This document shows positions 24,554 to 33,517 of a stretch of DNA of 45,582 nt, in pieces (within the stretch, counting starts at the first letter, position 1; each line of letters starts with the position of its first letter). The DNA is from Terriglobia bacterium. Its GTDB lineage: Bacteria > Acidobacteriota > Terriglobia > Bryobacterales > Bryobacteraceae. Made by a program: the position numbers and the translations under genes. Location: contig JAIQFL010000045.1 of assembly GCA_020073365.1 (NCBI GenBank), positions 1 through 45,582 on the forward strand, read 5' to 3'. The notes under the pieces are model-generated. The model was not told where the DNA came from, did no database searches, and worked only from the letters and a program-made list of their open reading frames with translations.

Positions 24554-25725
24554 GATCCACTCCTTACAAATCTCGTCAGACGCTCCATGGCGGGCTCCAG
24601 AATCGAACGCTCCGCCGCGTAACAGATGCGAATCGAGCCTTCTCCACCAGCGCCGAACGCCACGCCGGGCGCCAATCCCACGCGGGTCTCCTCCAACAGC
24701 CTTCGACAGAAGCCGAACGAGTCGGTCAAGCCCTCGATACGCGGGAACACGTAAAACGCCCCATCCGGTTTCGGCACGGTGAGCCCGGGCACGCCTCTGA
24801 GCGCGCTCAGGCAAAGATCGCGGTTCTCCTTCAGGCGCTCCAGCATGCGCAACAACTCTTCCTCGCCCTCGGCCAAGGCGGTTTCCCCGGCCTTCTGGGC
24901 GAAGGTGGGCGCATGCGAGACGATGAACTCGTTCAACTGGGTGGCCTTGGCCGCCAGGTCGCGCCGCGCAACCAGCCATCCCACGCGCCAACCGGTCATG
25001 CAGTAACTCTTGGAAAAGGAGTGCACCACCATGACGGCGTCGTCGCGGGTGGCCTTCCTCAGAATCGAAGGCACGGGTTCGCCCAGCCGGCCGCCGGCGT
25101 AGTAGAGCCGGTCGTAAACCTCATCGGCCATCAGCCATAGCCCATGCCGCCGCGCGAAATCGAGAAGCCCCTGCTGTTCCTGTTCAGTCGCGACCCAGCC
25201 GAGCGGGTTGGATGGCGAAGTGTACAGAAGGAGGCGCGTGCGCGGAGTGACGGCGGCTTCGAGCGCGTCGAAATCCACGCGATACCGCTCCCCGCACAAG
25301 GGATGCGGGATCTGCCGGACGGCGCCATTCGCCATCATCACGCTGGACGAGCCGTTGGGCCAGGCGGGCGTCAACACCATGCCCTCGTCGCCCGGATCGA
25401 GCACGCAGCGGATCCCCAGGTTGATGGCTTGCACGCCCGAAGCCGTGACCACGATTTCACTCGCGGGGTCCAATTCCACCGCGTGCAGCCGGCGGTAGTT
25501 CCCGGCGATGGCGCGCCGCAGCGAGGGCAGCCCGGCGTTCTCCGTGTAAAACGTGAAGCCTTCCTGCATGGCGCGGAAAGCCGCCTGTTTGATGTAGTCC
25601 GGGGTGGGCAGATTGGATTCACCGAAATACAGGCGCAGGACGCCATCCATCGACATGGCGATCTCCGCCAGTTCGCGAATCCGCGAGTGAGGAACGTTTT
25701 CAACCGAGCTTGCAACGTGCGCCAT
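24550..25725 (-). CDS. PLP-dependent class I/II aminotransferase
   Basis: Encodes 391 residues, fold-type I. Landmarks: TPDYIKQAAFRAMQEGFTFY and TENAGLPSLRRAIAGNY (substrate loop), VVTASGVQAIN (cofactor phosphate cup), SPSNPLGW with Asn173, MADEVYD with Asp201 and Tyr204, and SFSKSYCMTGWRVGW with the PLP-binding Lys239. FGAGGEGSIRICYA carries the arginine that binds the substrate carboxylate. These features match the aspartate/aromatic aminotransferase Igamma group; exact substrate is unknown. The gene overlaps mscL by 4 nt downstream and is divergent from the sugar isomerase gene with only 45 bp between starts. Confidence 0.93.
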   Translation of the reverse strand: MAHVASSVENVPHSRIRELAEIAMSMDGVLRLYFGESNLPTPDYIKQAAFRAMQEGFTFYTENAGLPSLRRAIAGNYRRLHAVELDPASEIVVTASGVQAINLGIRCVLDPGDEGMVLTPAWPNGSSSVMMANGAVRQIPHPLCGERYRVDFDALEAAVTPRTRLLLYTSPSNPLGWVATEQEQQGLLDFARRHGLWLMADEVYDRLYYAGGRLGEPVPSILRKATRDDAVMVVHSFSKSYCMTGWRVGWLVARRDLAAKATQLNEFIVSHAPTFAQKAGETALAEGEEELLRMLERLKENRDLCLSALRGVPGLTVPKPDGAFYVFPRIEGLTDSFGFCRRLLEETRVGLAPGVAFGAGGEGSIRICYAAERSILEPAMERLTRFVRSGS

Positions 25726-25756
25726 TCCTGCTATTCTCGCACTGCTTCCGGCAATT

Positions 25757-25762
25757 TATAAT
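25757..25762 (+). promoter_or_regulatory. Consensus -10 element giving a probably leaderless mRNA
   Basis: TATAAT ends 8 nt before the ATG at 25771. Transcription would then start within 1-2 nt of the start codon, and there is no Shine-Dalgarno sequence. The -35 match at the proper distance (TTCTCG at 25734-25739) is poor. Confidence 0.45.
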
Positions 25763-25770
25763 GGGCTTCG

Positions 25771-26634
25771 ATGACCGTCAACTTCCGCACCGCCGCCATC
25801 ACCGACGAATTCTCGCCCGATATCGAGATCGCCACCCGTTCCATGTCGGAAATCGGGATGACCGGCGCCGAGCTCCGCATGGTGTTCGGCAAGAACATTG
25901 TCGGTCTCACGGACGAGGAACTCGACCGCGCCATGGGGATTGTCCGCGACCACGGGCTGGAAATCGTTTCGATCGCTTCGCCGCTGCTCAAGTGCGCCCT
26001 GCCGGATGCGCCGGAGGTGGACGCGCGATTTCAAAAAGACATGTTCGCCGCGACCCAGACGTATGCCGATCAACCCGGGCTGGCGGCGCGGGCGTTTGAA
26101 ATCGCAAAGCGTACGGGGGCCCGCATCATCCGCGTGTTTTCCTACTGGCGGACGGTGCGGCCGGAAGAATGCTTGGACCGCATCGTGGAAGCGCTTGGCA
26201 GCCTGGCGCATCAGGCGGCGCAGCACGACCTGATCGTCGCGCTGGAGAACGAACATGCGTGCAACATCGCGACCGGCGCGGAAACGGCGCGCGTGCTGGC
26301 GGCGGTGGACCATCCCAACCTCAAAATCGTGTGGGACCCGGCCAACGCGCTGGTCTCGGGCGAGACCCCCTTTCCGGACGGCTACCGCAGACTTCCGCCC
26401 GGCCGGATCGCGCATGTGCATGCCAAGGACTGTCAGCGGCAAGACGGCAAGTTGGTCTGGGGTCCTTTGGGCGAGGGTCTGATCGATTGGACGGGCCAGG
26501 TGGACGCGCTGGCGCAGGACGGCTACGCGGGCTGGATCAGTCTCGAGACTCACTGGCAAGGCCCGCGGGGCGACAAACACGAAGCCAGCATGATCTGCGG
26601 GCGGAAGTTGCAGGGTCTGGCTCAGGCGGCGTAG
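25771..26634 (+). CDS. Sugar-phosphate isomerase/epimerase-like TIM-barrel protein (AP endonuclease 2 family)
   Basis: Encodes 287 residues of the xylose isomerase-like TIM-barrel fold. FRTAAITDEFSPDIEIATRS, then MSEIGMTGAELR, form the first strands. VALENEHACNIATG gives a metal-binding Glu, KIVWDPANAL gives the WD-x-N metal site, HVHAKDC supplies the His pair, and SLETHWQGP the last Glu. Members isomerise or epimerise sugars and inositol derivatives, and many are uncharacterised. It starts at ATG 25771 with no ribosome site but a TATAAT 8 nt upstream. Neighbouring sugar-acid and SDR genes suggest carbohydrate catabolism; the substrate is unknown. Confidence 0.88.
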   Translation: MTVNFRTAAITDEFSPDIEIATRSMSEIGMTGAELRMVFGKNIVGLTDEELDRAMGIVRDHGLEIVSIASPLLKCALPDAPEVDARFQKDMFAATQTYADQPGLAARAFEIAKRTGARIIRVFSYWRTVRPEECLDRIVEALGSLAHQAAQHDLIVALENEHACNIATGAETARVLAAVDHPNLKIVWDPANALVSGETPFPDGYRRLPPGRIAHVHAKDCQRQDGKLVWGPLGEGLIDWTGQVDALAQDGYAGWISLETHWQGPRGDKHEASMICGRKLQGLAQAA

Positions 26635-26708
26635 GGCCCACGAAATGGCCGGCGGCTACGGCGGCGCAGACATCCAACAAGATTCTGCCCACTGCCGGGC
26701 ACAGTGGA

Positions 26709-26726
26709 GCAGGCGGTTCCGCCTGC
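26709..26726. repeat. GCAGGCGG-TT-CCGCCTGC hairpin, family 1 half element
   Basis: A perfect 8-bp stem with a 2-nt loop sits in the 146-bp gap between convergent genes. It has the same GGCAGGCGG/CCGCCTGCC core as the right half of the 9480-9553 element and may also terminate transcription. Confidence 0.7.
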
Positions 26727-26780
26727 AATTGTCGGCTAAGAGCCGGTATGACGGACGACAAAAAACGATCGTCCGCCCTA

Positions 26781-28394
26781 CTACGCCGTCTCTTGACCCG
26801 CGGCCCTCTCTAACCCGCGTTCCGCAACCTCCTGTTGCCGAATCCGGTACTTCTGCACCTTGCCGCTCAGGGTCATCGGAAAACTGTCGACGAATCTTAC
26901 GTGCTGTGGAACCTTGAAATGCGCCAGGCGGCCGCGGCAGAAGGCGCGGATCTCCTCCTCATCGGCAGTCTCCCCCGGCTTCAGCCGGATCCACGCCAGC
27001 ACGGATTCGCCCAACCGCTCGTCCGGCAGCCCCACCACCTGCACGTCCGAGATCTTCGGGTGGGTGTACAGGAACTCCTCGATTTCCCGTGGATAGATGT
27101 TCTCGCCGCCGCGGATGATCATGTCCTTCGACCGCCCGGTGATGCGGAAGTAGCCGTCTTCGCGCATGCGGGCGAGATCGCCGGTATGCAGCCACCCCTC
27201 CGCGTCGATGGCCTTGGCTGTGGCCGCGGGCTCATCGTCATATCCCTGCATCACCATGTAGCCGCGCGCCAGCAACTCGCCCTGCTCCCCCACGGGCACC
27301 GTTTCGCCGGTGTCAGGCGACGCGATGCGCACCTCGGTTTCGGGCAGCGCGGAGCCCACCGTGGTGCAGCGCGTCTCCACGCCATCGTCCACCCGCGACA
27401 TGGTGATCACTGGCGCGCTCTCGGTCTGCCCGTAGCAGACCACCAGTTCCGGACAGTGCATCTCGCTGACCACGCGCTTCATCACCTCGATGGGGCACGG
27501 CGCGCCCGCCATCACGCCGGTGCGCAGCGAAGTGAGGTCGAACTGTGCGAACTCCGGGTGTTGCAGCTCCGCGATGAACATGGCCGGCACCCCGTATACC
27601 GCCGTACATCGCTCCCGGTCAATGGCCCGCAAGGTGGCGAGCGGGTCGAACGTGGCGCAGGGAAGAACCGAGGCGGCGCCGGTTGCGGCGGCCGTCATGG
27701 TCCCGATCACGCAGCCGAAACAGTGGAACAGCGGCACCGCGATGGCGATCCGGTCCTCCTCGGAGAGCCGCAGATACTCGCCGATGAAGCGGCCATTGTT
27801 GACCAGGTTCACGTGGGTCAGCAGCACGCCTTTGGGAACGCCCGTAGTACCGGAAGTGTACTGAATGTTGGCGGGCTCGCCGGGGTCGGGACTGGCGGCC
27901 ACACCATCTGGCTCCCGCAAGAAGCTCTGCCAGTCGGGAGTGCCCAGGTAGATGACGTGCTCCAGCGCCAAGTGCTGCCCCGCTCGCGATTCCTCCAGGA
28001 TGGCCTGGTATTTGGATCTGCGATCCTCCCGGTGCAGGAACAGGGCCTTCATCCTGGACCTCCGCAGCACGAACGACATCTCATGCGAGCGGTAAGCTGG
28101 ATTCACATTCACCAGGACGATCCCCGCCAGCGCGCATCCGAACTGGAGCAGGGTCCACTCCACGCAGTTGGTGGTCCAGACGCCGGCGCGGTCGCCGGAC
28201 GTGAGACCGAGGGCCCGCAATCCGGCCGCGGCGCGCAGCGCCTCGTGCGCGTATTGCTCCCAGGTGAGCCGTACATTCTGATGGCAGGACACTACCGCCA
28301 GGTGATGCGGGAAACGCGCCGCCGTCGACAGGAAGACCTCGCCGATCGGGGACTTTACGACAGTGCCTTGCGGTCCGCGCGCATAGCTTTGCAT
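26781..28394 (-). CDS. AMP-dependent acyl-CoA synthetase/ligase (long/medium-chain type)
   Basis: Encodes 537 residues, full length for the ANL superfamily. Core motifs are complete: YTSGTTGVPKG (ATP phosphate loop), PLFHCFG, VVCYGQTESAPV, WLHTGDLARM, RITGRSKDMIIRGGENIYPR (hinge and A8), and the catalytic lysine in MTLSGKVQKYR. It should activate a fatty or aromatic acid as acyl-AMP and then acyl-CoA in the cytoplasm. FadD-like, FadD3-like and related medium-chain ligases share this layout, so chain length is open. It stands alone on the minus strand, 40 bp downstream of the ADOP permease frame, with a dispersed repeat arm between them. Confidence 0.93.
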   Translation of the reverse strand: MQSYARGPQGTVVKSPIGEVFLSTAARFPHHLAVVSCHQNVRLTWEQYAHEALRAAAGLRALGLTSGDRAGVWTTNCVEWTLLQFGCALAGIVLVNVNPAYRSHEMSFVLRRSRMKALFLHREDRRSKYQAILEESRAGQHLALEHVIYLGTPDWQSFLREPDGVAASPDPGEPANIQYTSGTTGVPKGVLLTHVNLVNNGRFIGEYLRLSEEDRIAIAVPLFHCFGCVIGTMTAAATGAASVLPCATFDPLATLRAIDRERCTAVYGVPAMFIAELQHPEFAQFDLTSLRTGVMAGAPCPIEVMKRVVSEMHCPELVVCYGQTESAPVITMSRVDDGVETRCTTVGSALPETEVRIASPDTGETVPVGEQGELLARGYMVMQGYDDEPAATAKAIDAEGWLHTGDLARMREDGYFRITGRSKDMIIRGGENIYPREIEEFLYTHPKISDVQVVGLPDERLGESVLAWIRLKPGETADEEEIRAFCRGRLAHFKVPQHVRFVDSFPMTLSGKVQKYRIRQQEVAERGLERAAGQETA

Positions 28395-28412
28395 TCTGCA
28401 ATCTTACTCGAT

Positions 28413-28435
28413 GGCAAGCTAAAGCATGCCCTACC
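28413..28435. repeat. Single arm of family 2 palindrome
   Basis: This 23-nt segment (GGCAAGCTAAAGCATGCC and 5 more bases) equals the right arm at 12033-12055 except for one C-to-T change. No second arm lies within 100 bp. It touches the terminal stop codon (28437-28435) of the ADOP reading frame. Confidence 0.8.
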
Positions 28436-31026
28436 TACTCAGACCGTAACGCCACCATGGGGTCGATCCGCGTGGCACTCCGGGCCGGAAGATAGCATGC
28501 CATCAACGCCACCGCGACCAGCAGCACGCAGGCCCCGGCGAACGAGCCCGCATCGCCGGCATGCACCTGGAAGAGCAGCTTTTCGAGTGCGCGGGTTGAC
28601 ACTCACGCGCCCGCCAGGCCCACCACCACGCCCGCCAGAACGATCGCCAGACCCTGCCGGATCACCATGAACAAGACGTCTCCCCGATGGGCGCCGAGGG
28701 CCATCCGCACACCGATCTCGTGCGTGCGCTGCGCCACCGTGTAGCCGATCACTCCATAGATCCCGATCGCGGCAAGCACCATCGCCAGCCCGGCCAACGC
28801 GCCCACCAGGACCAGGTAGAACCGCGGCACGGCGACCGATTCCGCCAGCAATTCTTCAATCGTATTGATCTTGACGATCCATCCCTTGTTGATGGAGCGG
28901 ATCTCCTTTCGCACGGCGGAGGCCAGCGCCGCAGGCGGCACTGCTGTTCGCACGAGGACATAGACCGGGTTGCCCCAGTCCTCCTGGCGATAGGGGAGGT
29001 AGACCGTGGGTATAGGGTCCCCGTCCACTCCGAAACCCTTCACATCGGAAACCACGCCCACCACCGTCCGCCACAATTTCCCGTCCGTGGTTTGTACATT
29101 CCGCCCAATCGGGTTCTCGCCGTGGAAGAACTTGCGGACCAGGGTCTCATTCACCACCGCGACCTTGGGCGCATCGGGACCGTCGCTTTCGGCCGTCAGC
29201 CGGCCTCTGCGTAACGTCATGCCTGCGGTGCGGAAATAGTCCGGCGTAGCCAGCATCTTACCTGCTGTGAGTTCTTCCCTCTCGGGAGGAGCGCCCTGAA
29301 TGGCGAACCCGCCGCTCGTATTGGGCGGCTGATTGGGAAATGCCGTTGCAGCACCAGCCGAGCGAATGCCCGGCAGCGCCCGGATCCGTTCCAGCACCGG
29401 GTCGATCTGCTTTCTGACGGACCACGGCAGCTCCACCGCCAACACCCCCTCGGGCCGGAAACCCAGCGGGACGCTGATCCGCCGGATGAAACTCCTCAGC
29501 AGCAGCCCGGCGCCGGTGAGCAGCACAATCGCCAGGGCGATCTGAGCCACCGCCAGCAGGCTGCGAAGGCGGTTCTGCCCGGCGCCGCTGGAGGCCTGCC
29601 GTTCCGAACCATCCTTTAGCGTCTCGTTCAAATCGGGCCGCGACACGCGCAAGGCCGGTGCCAGCCCAAACAGCACGCCGGTCGACACCGCCACCACCAG
29701 GGTGAACAGCAGCATGCCGCTGTCCACGGCAATCTCATGAATTCGCGGCAGTTGGAGCGGATCCAGGGACACAAATAGCCGCACCCCCCAGTACGCCCAG
29801 GCCACACCCAGCAGACCGCCGCACACGGCCAGGAGGACGCTCTCGATGAGGAGCGAGCGGACAATCCGCCAGCGGCTGGCCCCCAGCGCGAGGCGCAATG
29901 CGATCTCCCGCTTGCGGCCGCTCGCCCGCGTCAGCAGCAGGTTCGCCACGTTGGCGCAAGCGATCAGAAGCACACAGCCCACCGCGCCCAGCAACACCAC
30001 CAGCGCGTGCCGCGACTCGCCCACGATCTGTTCCTGGAGGGGCACAATCGTTACCCCGGTTACCGGGTTGAATTCCGGATTGGCCTGGCGCAGCCCCGCG
30101 GCAATCGTATCCAGCTCGCTCCTCGCCTGCCGGAGCTCCACGCCCGGCTTGAGCTTGCCGATGACGCGAAGCGTATGGTTACCGTCACGGGGCATCCCGG
30201 ACTTCGGCAGTGGGTACCATGCCTCGCTATCGTCGGGAAAGGTGAAAGAGGGAGGCATGATGCCCACGATCAGGTACGCCTCGCGGTTGAGTTGCGCGGT
30301 CCTGCCGATCAGGTCGCGGCTGCCGCCGAGTTGCTGCCAGAGGCGGTATCCCAGAATCGCCACCTTGCTGGGATGGAGTTGTTCCTCGGGGAGGAAGGGC
30401 CTGCCGACCAGGGGCTGGACTCCCATCGTGTCGAAGAAGTCGGCGGTCACTCTGTCGGCGTGAATCTCCGAGGGCTCCCCGCCCAGCGAGATTGTCGAGC
30501 CCCACGACCAGATGGCGGCCATGTGTTCGAACGACTGGCTCCGATCCTTCCAACCGTAGAAATTGTAGGACGACACGACCGTGCGCTCCTCGCCCTTTTT
30601 CTCCCATTTTTCCCACAGCATGGCCAGCCTCCCAGGATCCTGGAAGGGCAGTGGCCGGAAAACCACGGCGTTGACTACGCTGAACACCGCGGTGTTGGCC
30701 CCGATCCCTAACGCCAGGGTCAAAACCGCGACGGCGGCGAACCCCCCGCTCTTTCGCAGTGTGCGGGCGGCGTATTTGAGGTCGGACCAAAGGCGCTCCA
30801 CGGGTCCCCATCCCCATACCTCCCGGCTGTCCTGACGGAGCAGGGTCGGATTGCCAAACTGCCGCCTGGCGCGGAAACGCGCCTCCCGCGCTGGGATGCC
30901 CTGTTCCTGGTCCTCCCGGGCCTGCATTTCGAGATGGAAGCTCATCTCTTCTTCGAGTTCGCCCTCCAGGCGCTCGCGACGGAAAAGAAACGCGATGCTA
31001 CGCCGAAGCTGCTTGAACCACTTCAT
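28435..31026 (-). pseudogene. ADOP-family FtsX-like permease interrupted by an in-frame TGA
   Basis: The frame codes for a typical acidobacterial duplicated-orphaned permease. It has an N-terminal PadR-linked helical segment ([20 protein letters not shown]), a first FtsX unit ([20 protein letters not shown] and a MacB-like periplasmic domain), and a second unit with [20 protein letters not shown]. Translation stops at TGA 28605-28603, codon 808. Beyond it the same frame continues for 55 codons with the exact family ending: [31 protein letters not shown] and VALRSE before TAG. So a single nonsense codon removes the last membrane helix. It may be a mutation, a sequencing error or readthrough. 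It is one operon with the PadR gene 10 nt upstream. ADOP permeases carry no ATPase of their own and have no proven substrate. Confidence 0.88.
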
Positions 31027-31036
31027 GGTGTGCCTC

Positions 31037-31381
31037 TTATGCCGGTTCGATTACGCGTACGATGGCGCGCATGGCACGCGTGAATTCCGACACTTCGTTC
31101 GCCAACTGTTCCTTCCCCTCGGGGGTAAGGTGGTAGACACGGGCGCGGCGCCGGGGCCCCGCGGAAACCCATTCGGCCGTCACCCAGCCCTTGAGGAGCA
31201 TCTTTTGCAGCGCCGGGTAGAGCGAACCCTCTTCGGCGTGCAGTACATCGTCGGTAGTCCGTTTGATCTGTTGCGCGATGGCGTAGCCATGGGCCGGCCC
31301 CCAGGAGAGCGTCTTCAGGATCAGCATTTGCAACGTCCCGGGGGGGATTTCCACGCGCGCCTCTTGTGCGTCACTTTGCAT
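31037..31381 (-). CDS. PadR-family transcriptional regulator
   Basis: Encodes 114 residues from ATG 31381; an ATG five codons upstream (31396) abuts a possible -10 hexamer and so is less likely to be transcribed in full. The winged helix is plain: [20 protein letters not shown], then [11 protein letters not shown] (recognition region) and [20 protein letters not shown], with the wing [20 protein letters not shown]. PadR proteins repress their own operon and a neighbouring gene, here the ADOP permease 10 nt downstream. This PadR-ADOP pair is a standard arrangement in Acidobacteriota. The inducer is unknown. Confidence 0.93.
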   Translation of the reverse strand: MQSDAQEARVEIPPGTLQMLILKTLSWGPAHGYAIAQQIKRTTDDVLHAEEGSLYPALQKMLLKGWVTAEWVSAGPRRRARVYHLTPEGKEQLANEVSEFTRAMRAIVRVIEPA

Positions 31382-31396
31382 AGGCTCTCTTTGCAT

Positions 31397-31425
31397 AGTT
31401 TAAAGCCTGTTTTTGTGAAATGCAA
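31397..31425 (-). promoter_or_regulatory. Candidate promoter of the PadR-ADOP operon
   Basis: TTGCAT (31425-31420), a 17-nt spacer and TAAACT (31402-31397) precede the PadR gene. Hexamer matches are modest (3/6 and 4/6), but the spacing is ideal. Transcription would start downstream of ATG 31396 and upstream of ATG 31381. Confidence 0.35.
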
Positions 31426-31450
31426 CAGTTTTTTGGATTCCAGAAGAATG

Positions 31451-31494
31451 AACCACCGCTGTGTTCCTCGACCCCTCGGCGTCTCTGTGGTGGG
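31451..31494. repeat. Intergenic repeat resembling the widespread CACAGAGACGC-type element
   Basis: On the minus strand it reads CCACCACAGAGACGCCGAGG, then GGTCGAGGAACACAGCGGTG. Terminal CCACC/GGTGG arms are inverted. Similar 'ACAGAGAC...ACACAG' intergenic repeats occur in many environmental bacteria, as far as I recall. It lies 27 bp before the DUF1501 start. Confidence 0.45.
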
Positions 31495-31521
31495 ATAAGA
31501 TTTCAGGGGGTACTCTATACT

Positions 31522-32955
31522 ATGGAACGCGAGCTGTTCCGGAAAATCCAGACGCGCCGCCGCTTCTTCCAGGAGGCCGCGGGCGGCATCGGCACCATCG
31601 CGCTGGCGCAATTGATGGAGCGCGAGGGCCGCGGCGCGACCCCCGAGAGCAACCCGCTGGCGCCCCGCAAGCCGCACTTCGCGCCCAAAGCCAGGAACGT
31701 GATCTTCATGTTCATGGAGGGCGGCCCCAGCCAGATCGACCTGTTCGACCCCAAGCCGGAATTGAAGAAGTGGAGCGGCCAGCCGCTGCCTGCTTCCATG
31801 ACCAAGGACCTGCGCCTCGCGTTCACCAAGCCGAACGCCGCCGTGCTGGCCAGCCCGCGGACCTTCACACCCTACGGCCAGAGCGGCATCGAGTTTTCCG
31901 ATTACATCCCGCACATCGGTTCGTGCGCCGACGATCTGTGCCTGGTGCGGTCCATGTTCACGGATGCCTTTAACCACCACCCCGGACAGTTGCTGCTGTT
32001 CGGTGGCAGCATCCAGGTGGGGCGGCCGACCATGGGCGCCTGGGTGCTTTATGGTTTAGGCAGCGAGTCGCAAAACCTGCCGGGGTTCGTGGTGCTGAGC
32101 TCGGGCGTGGGCACCAGCGGAGGAACGTCTAACTGGTCGAGCGGATTTCTGCCCTCCACGTACCAGGGCGTCGTGTTCCGCAGTTCGGGCGACCCCGTGC
32201 TGTACCTTTCGAATCCGCCCGGCGTCACGAAAGACATGCAGCGCGCGGGGCTCGACGTGCTGAAGGACCTCAACGAAGAACACTATACCCGGACGGGAGA
32301 TCTGGAAATCGCGTCGCGCATCTCCTCCTACGAGCTGGCGTTTCGCATGCAAATGGCGGGGCCGGAGCTGCTTGATTTTTCCAAGGAGCCTCCCGACACG
32401 CTGGCCATGTACGGCGTCGAGGATGGCCCCGGAAAGCAGTTCGCCACCAACTGCCTGCTGGCGCGCCGCATGGTGGAGCGCGGGGTGCGCTTCGTGATGC
32501 TGACGCACGCGAGCTGGGACGATCACACAGACTTGAACCGCAAGCTCAAGAAGAGCTGCGACATTGCGGACAAGCCCACCGCGGCGTTGATCCGCGACCT
32601 GAAACAGCGCGGCCTGCTGGACAGCACGCTGGTAGTTTGGGGGGGCGAGTTCGGGCGCACCCCGATAGTGGAGATCCGCGACCCGCGCGATGTAAACAAC
32701 GCCGGGCGCGATCACCACCCGCTGGCCTACAGCCTGTTCCTGGCCGGCGGCGGCATCAAGAGCGGGCAGGTGATCGGAAAGACCGACGACCTATGCATGA
32801 ACATCACCGAGGATAAAGTCCACGTGCACGACTTACAGGCGACCCTGTTGCACTGCCTGGGCCTGGAACATACGCGCCTGACCTACCACCACATGGGCCG
32901 GGATTTCCGGCTGACGGATGTGGCGGGGGATGTGGTGAAGAAGATGCTGGCGTAG
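31522..32955 (+). CDS. DUF1501 protein, Tat-exported
   Basis: Encodes 477 residues from ATG 31522; the longer frame upstream runs through an intergenic repeat and is not used. TRRRFFQEAAGGIGTIALAQ is a twin-arginine signal. The body shows the DUF1501 hallmarks: NVIFMFMEGGPSQIDLFDPK, DAFNHHPGQL, GVRFVMLTHASWDDH, STLVVWGGEFGRTP, and GRDHHPLAYSLFLAGGGIK. The fold belongs to the alkaline phosphatase/sulfatase superfamily, and the conserved Asp, His and Glu positions could bind metal. Many genes of this family lie next to a DUF1553/DUF1549 cytochrome-type partner in Planctomycetota and Acidobacteriota. That partner is not next to this copy. Function unknown. Confidence 0.92.
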   Translation: MERELFRKIQTRRRFFQEAAGGIGTIALAQLMEREGRGATPESNPLAPRKPHFAPKARNVIFMFMEGGPSQIDLFDPKPELKKWSGQPLPASMTKDLRLAFTKPNAAVLASPRTFTPYGQSGIEFSDYIPHIGSCADDLCLVRSMFTDAFNHHPGQLLLFGGSIQVGRPTMGAWVLYGLGSESQNLPGFVVLSSGVGTSGGTSNWSSGFLPSTYQGVVFRSSGDPVLYLSNPPGVTKDMQRAGLDVLKDLNEEHYTRTGDLEIASRISSYELAFRMQMAGPELLDFSKEPPDTLAMYGVEDGPGKQFATNCLLARRMVERGVRFVMLTHASWDDHTDLNRKLKKSCDIADKPTAALIRDLKQRGLLDSTLVVWGGEFGRTPIVEIRDPRDVNNAGRDHHPLAYSLFLAGGGIKSGQVIGKTDDLCMNITEDKVHVHDLQATLLHCLGLEHTRLTYHHMGRDFRLTDVAGDVVKKMLA

Positions 32956-33042
32956 GACGGCTGGTCCAGCGCGGGCGGGCAGGCGGCACCGCGGGTACCG
33001 CCGCCGAGGCGTGACGCCTGGTCACGAAGTACAATGGGAGCA

Positions 33043-33507
33043 ATGAGTTTCCATCTCGCGCAAATCAACATTGGCCGGCTGGTCGCTCCGCTGGACGATC
33101 CCGGAATCGCCGATTTCGTGGCAGCGCTCGAGCCTATCAACGCGCTGGCCGATCGCGCGCCGGGCTTCGTCTGGCGGCTGCAGTCCGCCTCCGGGAACGC
33201 GACCGACATCCCTTACTGCGACGATCTGACTGTGAACGTCAACATGTCGGTTTGGGAGTCGGTCGAGGCCTTGCGCGACTACGCCTATGGGTCGAAGCAC
33301 ATGGAGTTTTTCCGGGAGCGCGCCCGGTGGTTCGAGAAGATGGAGAAGCCGAGCTATTGTCTCTGGTGGGTCCCGATTGGCCACCGGCCCACCGTGGCGG
33401 AGGGACGCGACCGGCTCACGCATTACCAGGAGCACGGCGCCACTCCCTACTCATTCTGGTTCTCACAACGCTTTCCCATGCCCGTGGAAATTGGGGTGTC
33501 CGCGTGA
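33043..33507 (+). CDS. DUF3291 domain protein
   Basis: Encodes 154 residues of one alpha-beta domain. The start is ATG 33043 (MSFHLAQINIGRLVAPLDDP, the usual opening), although GGGAG lies only 2 nt upstream; ATG 33034 is the alternative. Further family features are FVAALEPINALADRAPGFVW, the NVNMSVWESVEALRDYAYGS segment and WWVPIGHRPTVAEGRDRL. Relatives are dimeric-barrel monooxygenase-like proteins without proven chemistry. It precedes ferrochelatase by 10 nt and so is likely in its operon. A haem connection would be inference only. Confidence 0.85.
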   Translation: MSFHLAQINIGRLVAPLDDPGIADFVAALEPINALADRAPGFVWRLQSASGNATDIPYCDDLTVNVNMSVWESVEALRDYAYGSKHMEFFRERARWFEKMEKPSYCLWWVPIGHRPTVAEGRDRLTHYQEHGATPYSFWFSQRFPMPVEIGVSA

Positions 33508-33517
33508 GGGAGAGGCT

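Noticed and set aside
24554-24991. An N-terminal extension of MscL by 146 residues
   Set aside because: The extension is antisense-free but lies in another frame of the aminotransferase gene, and MscL has a proper start with AAGGAG at 24553.
28603-28605. Selenocysteine at the TGA in the ADOP permease
   Set aside because: ADOP proteins have no cysteine or redox site at this helix position, and I see no selenocysteine-type hairpin after the codon.
26835-28670. A 611-codon open frame on the plus strand opposite the acyl-CoA ligase
   Set aside because: It is antisense to complete ligase motifs and shows the His/Arg-rich composition of frame shadows.
31516-31521. TATACT directly before the DUF1501 start as a -10 element
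   Set aside because: Transcription would begin inside the gene after the ATG, and no -35 match is at the right distance, so it is probably chance.
32956-33042. A GC-rich GGCAGGCGGCACC stretch as another family 1 palindrome
   Set aside because: It shares only the first nine bases with the family and does not fold into the same hairpin.
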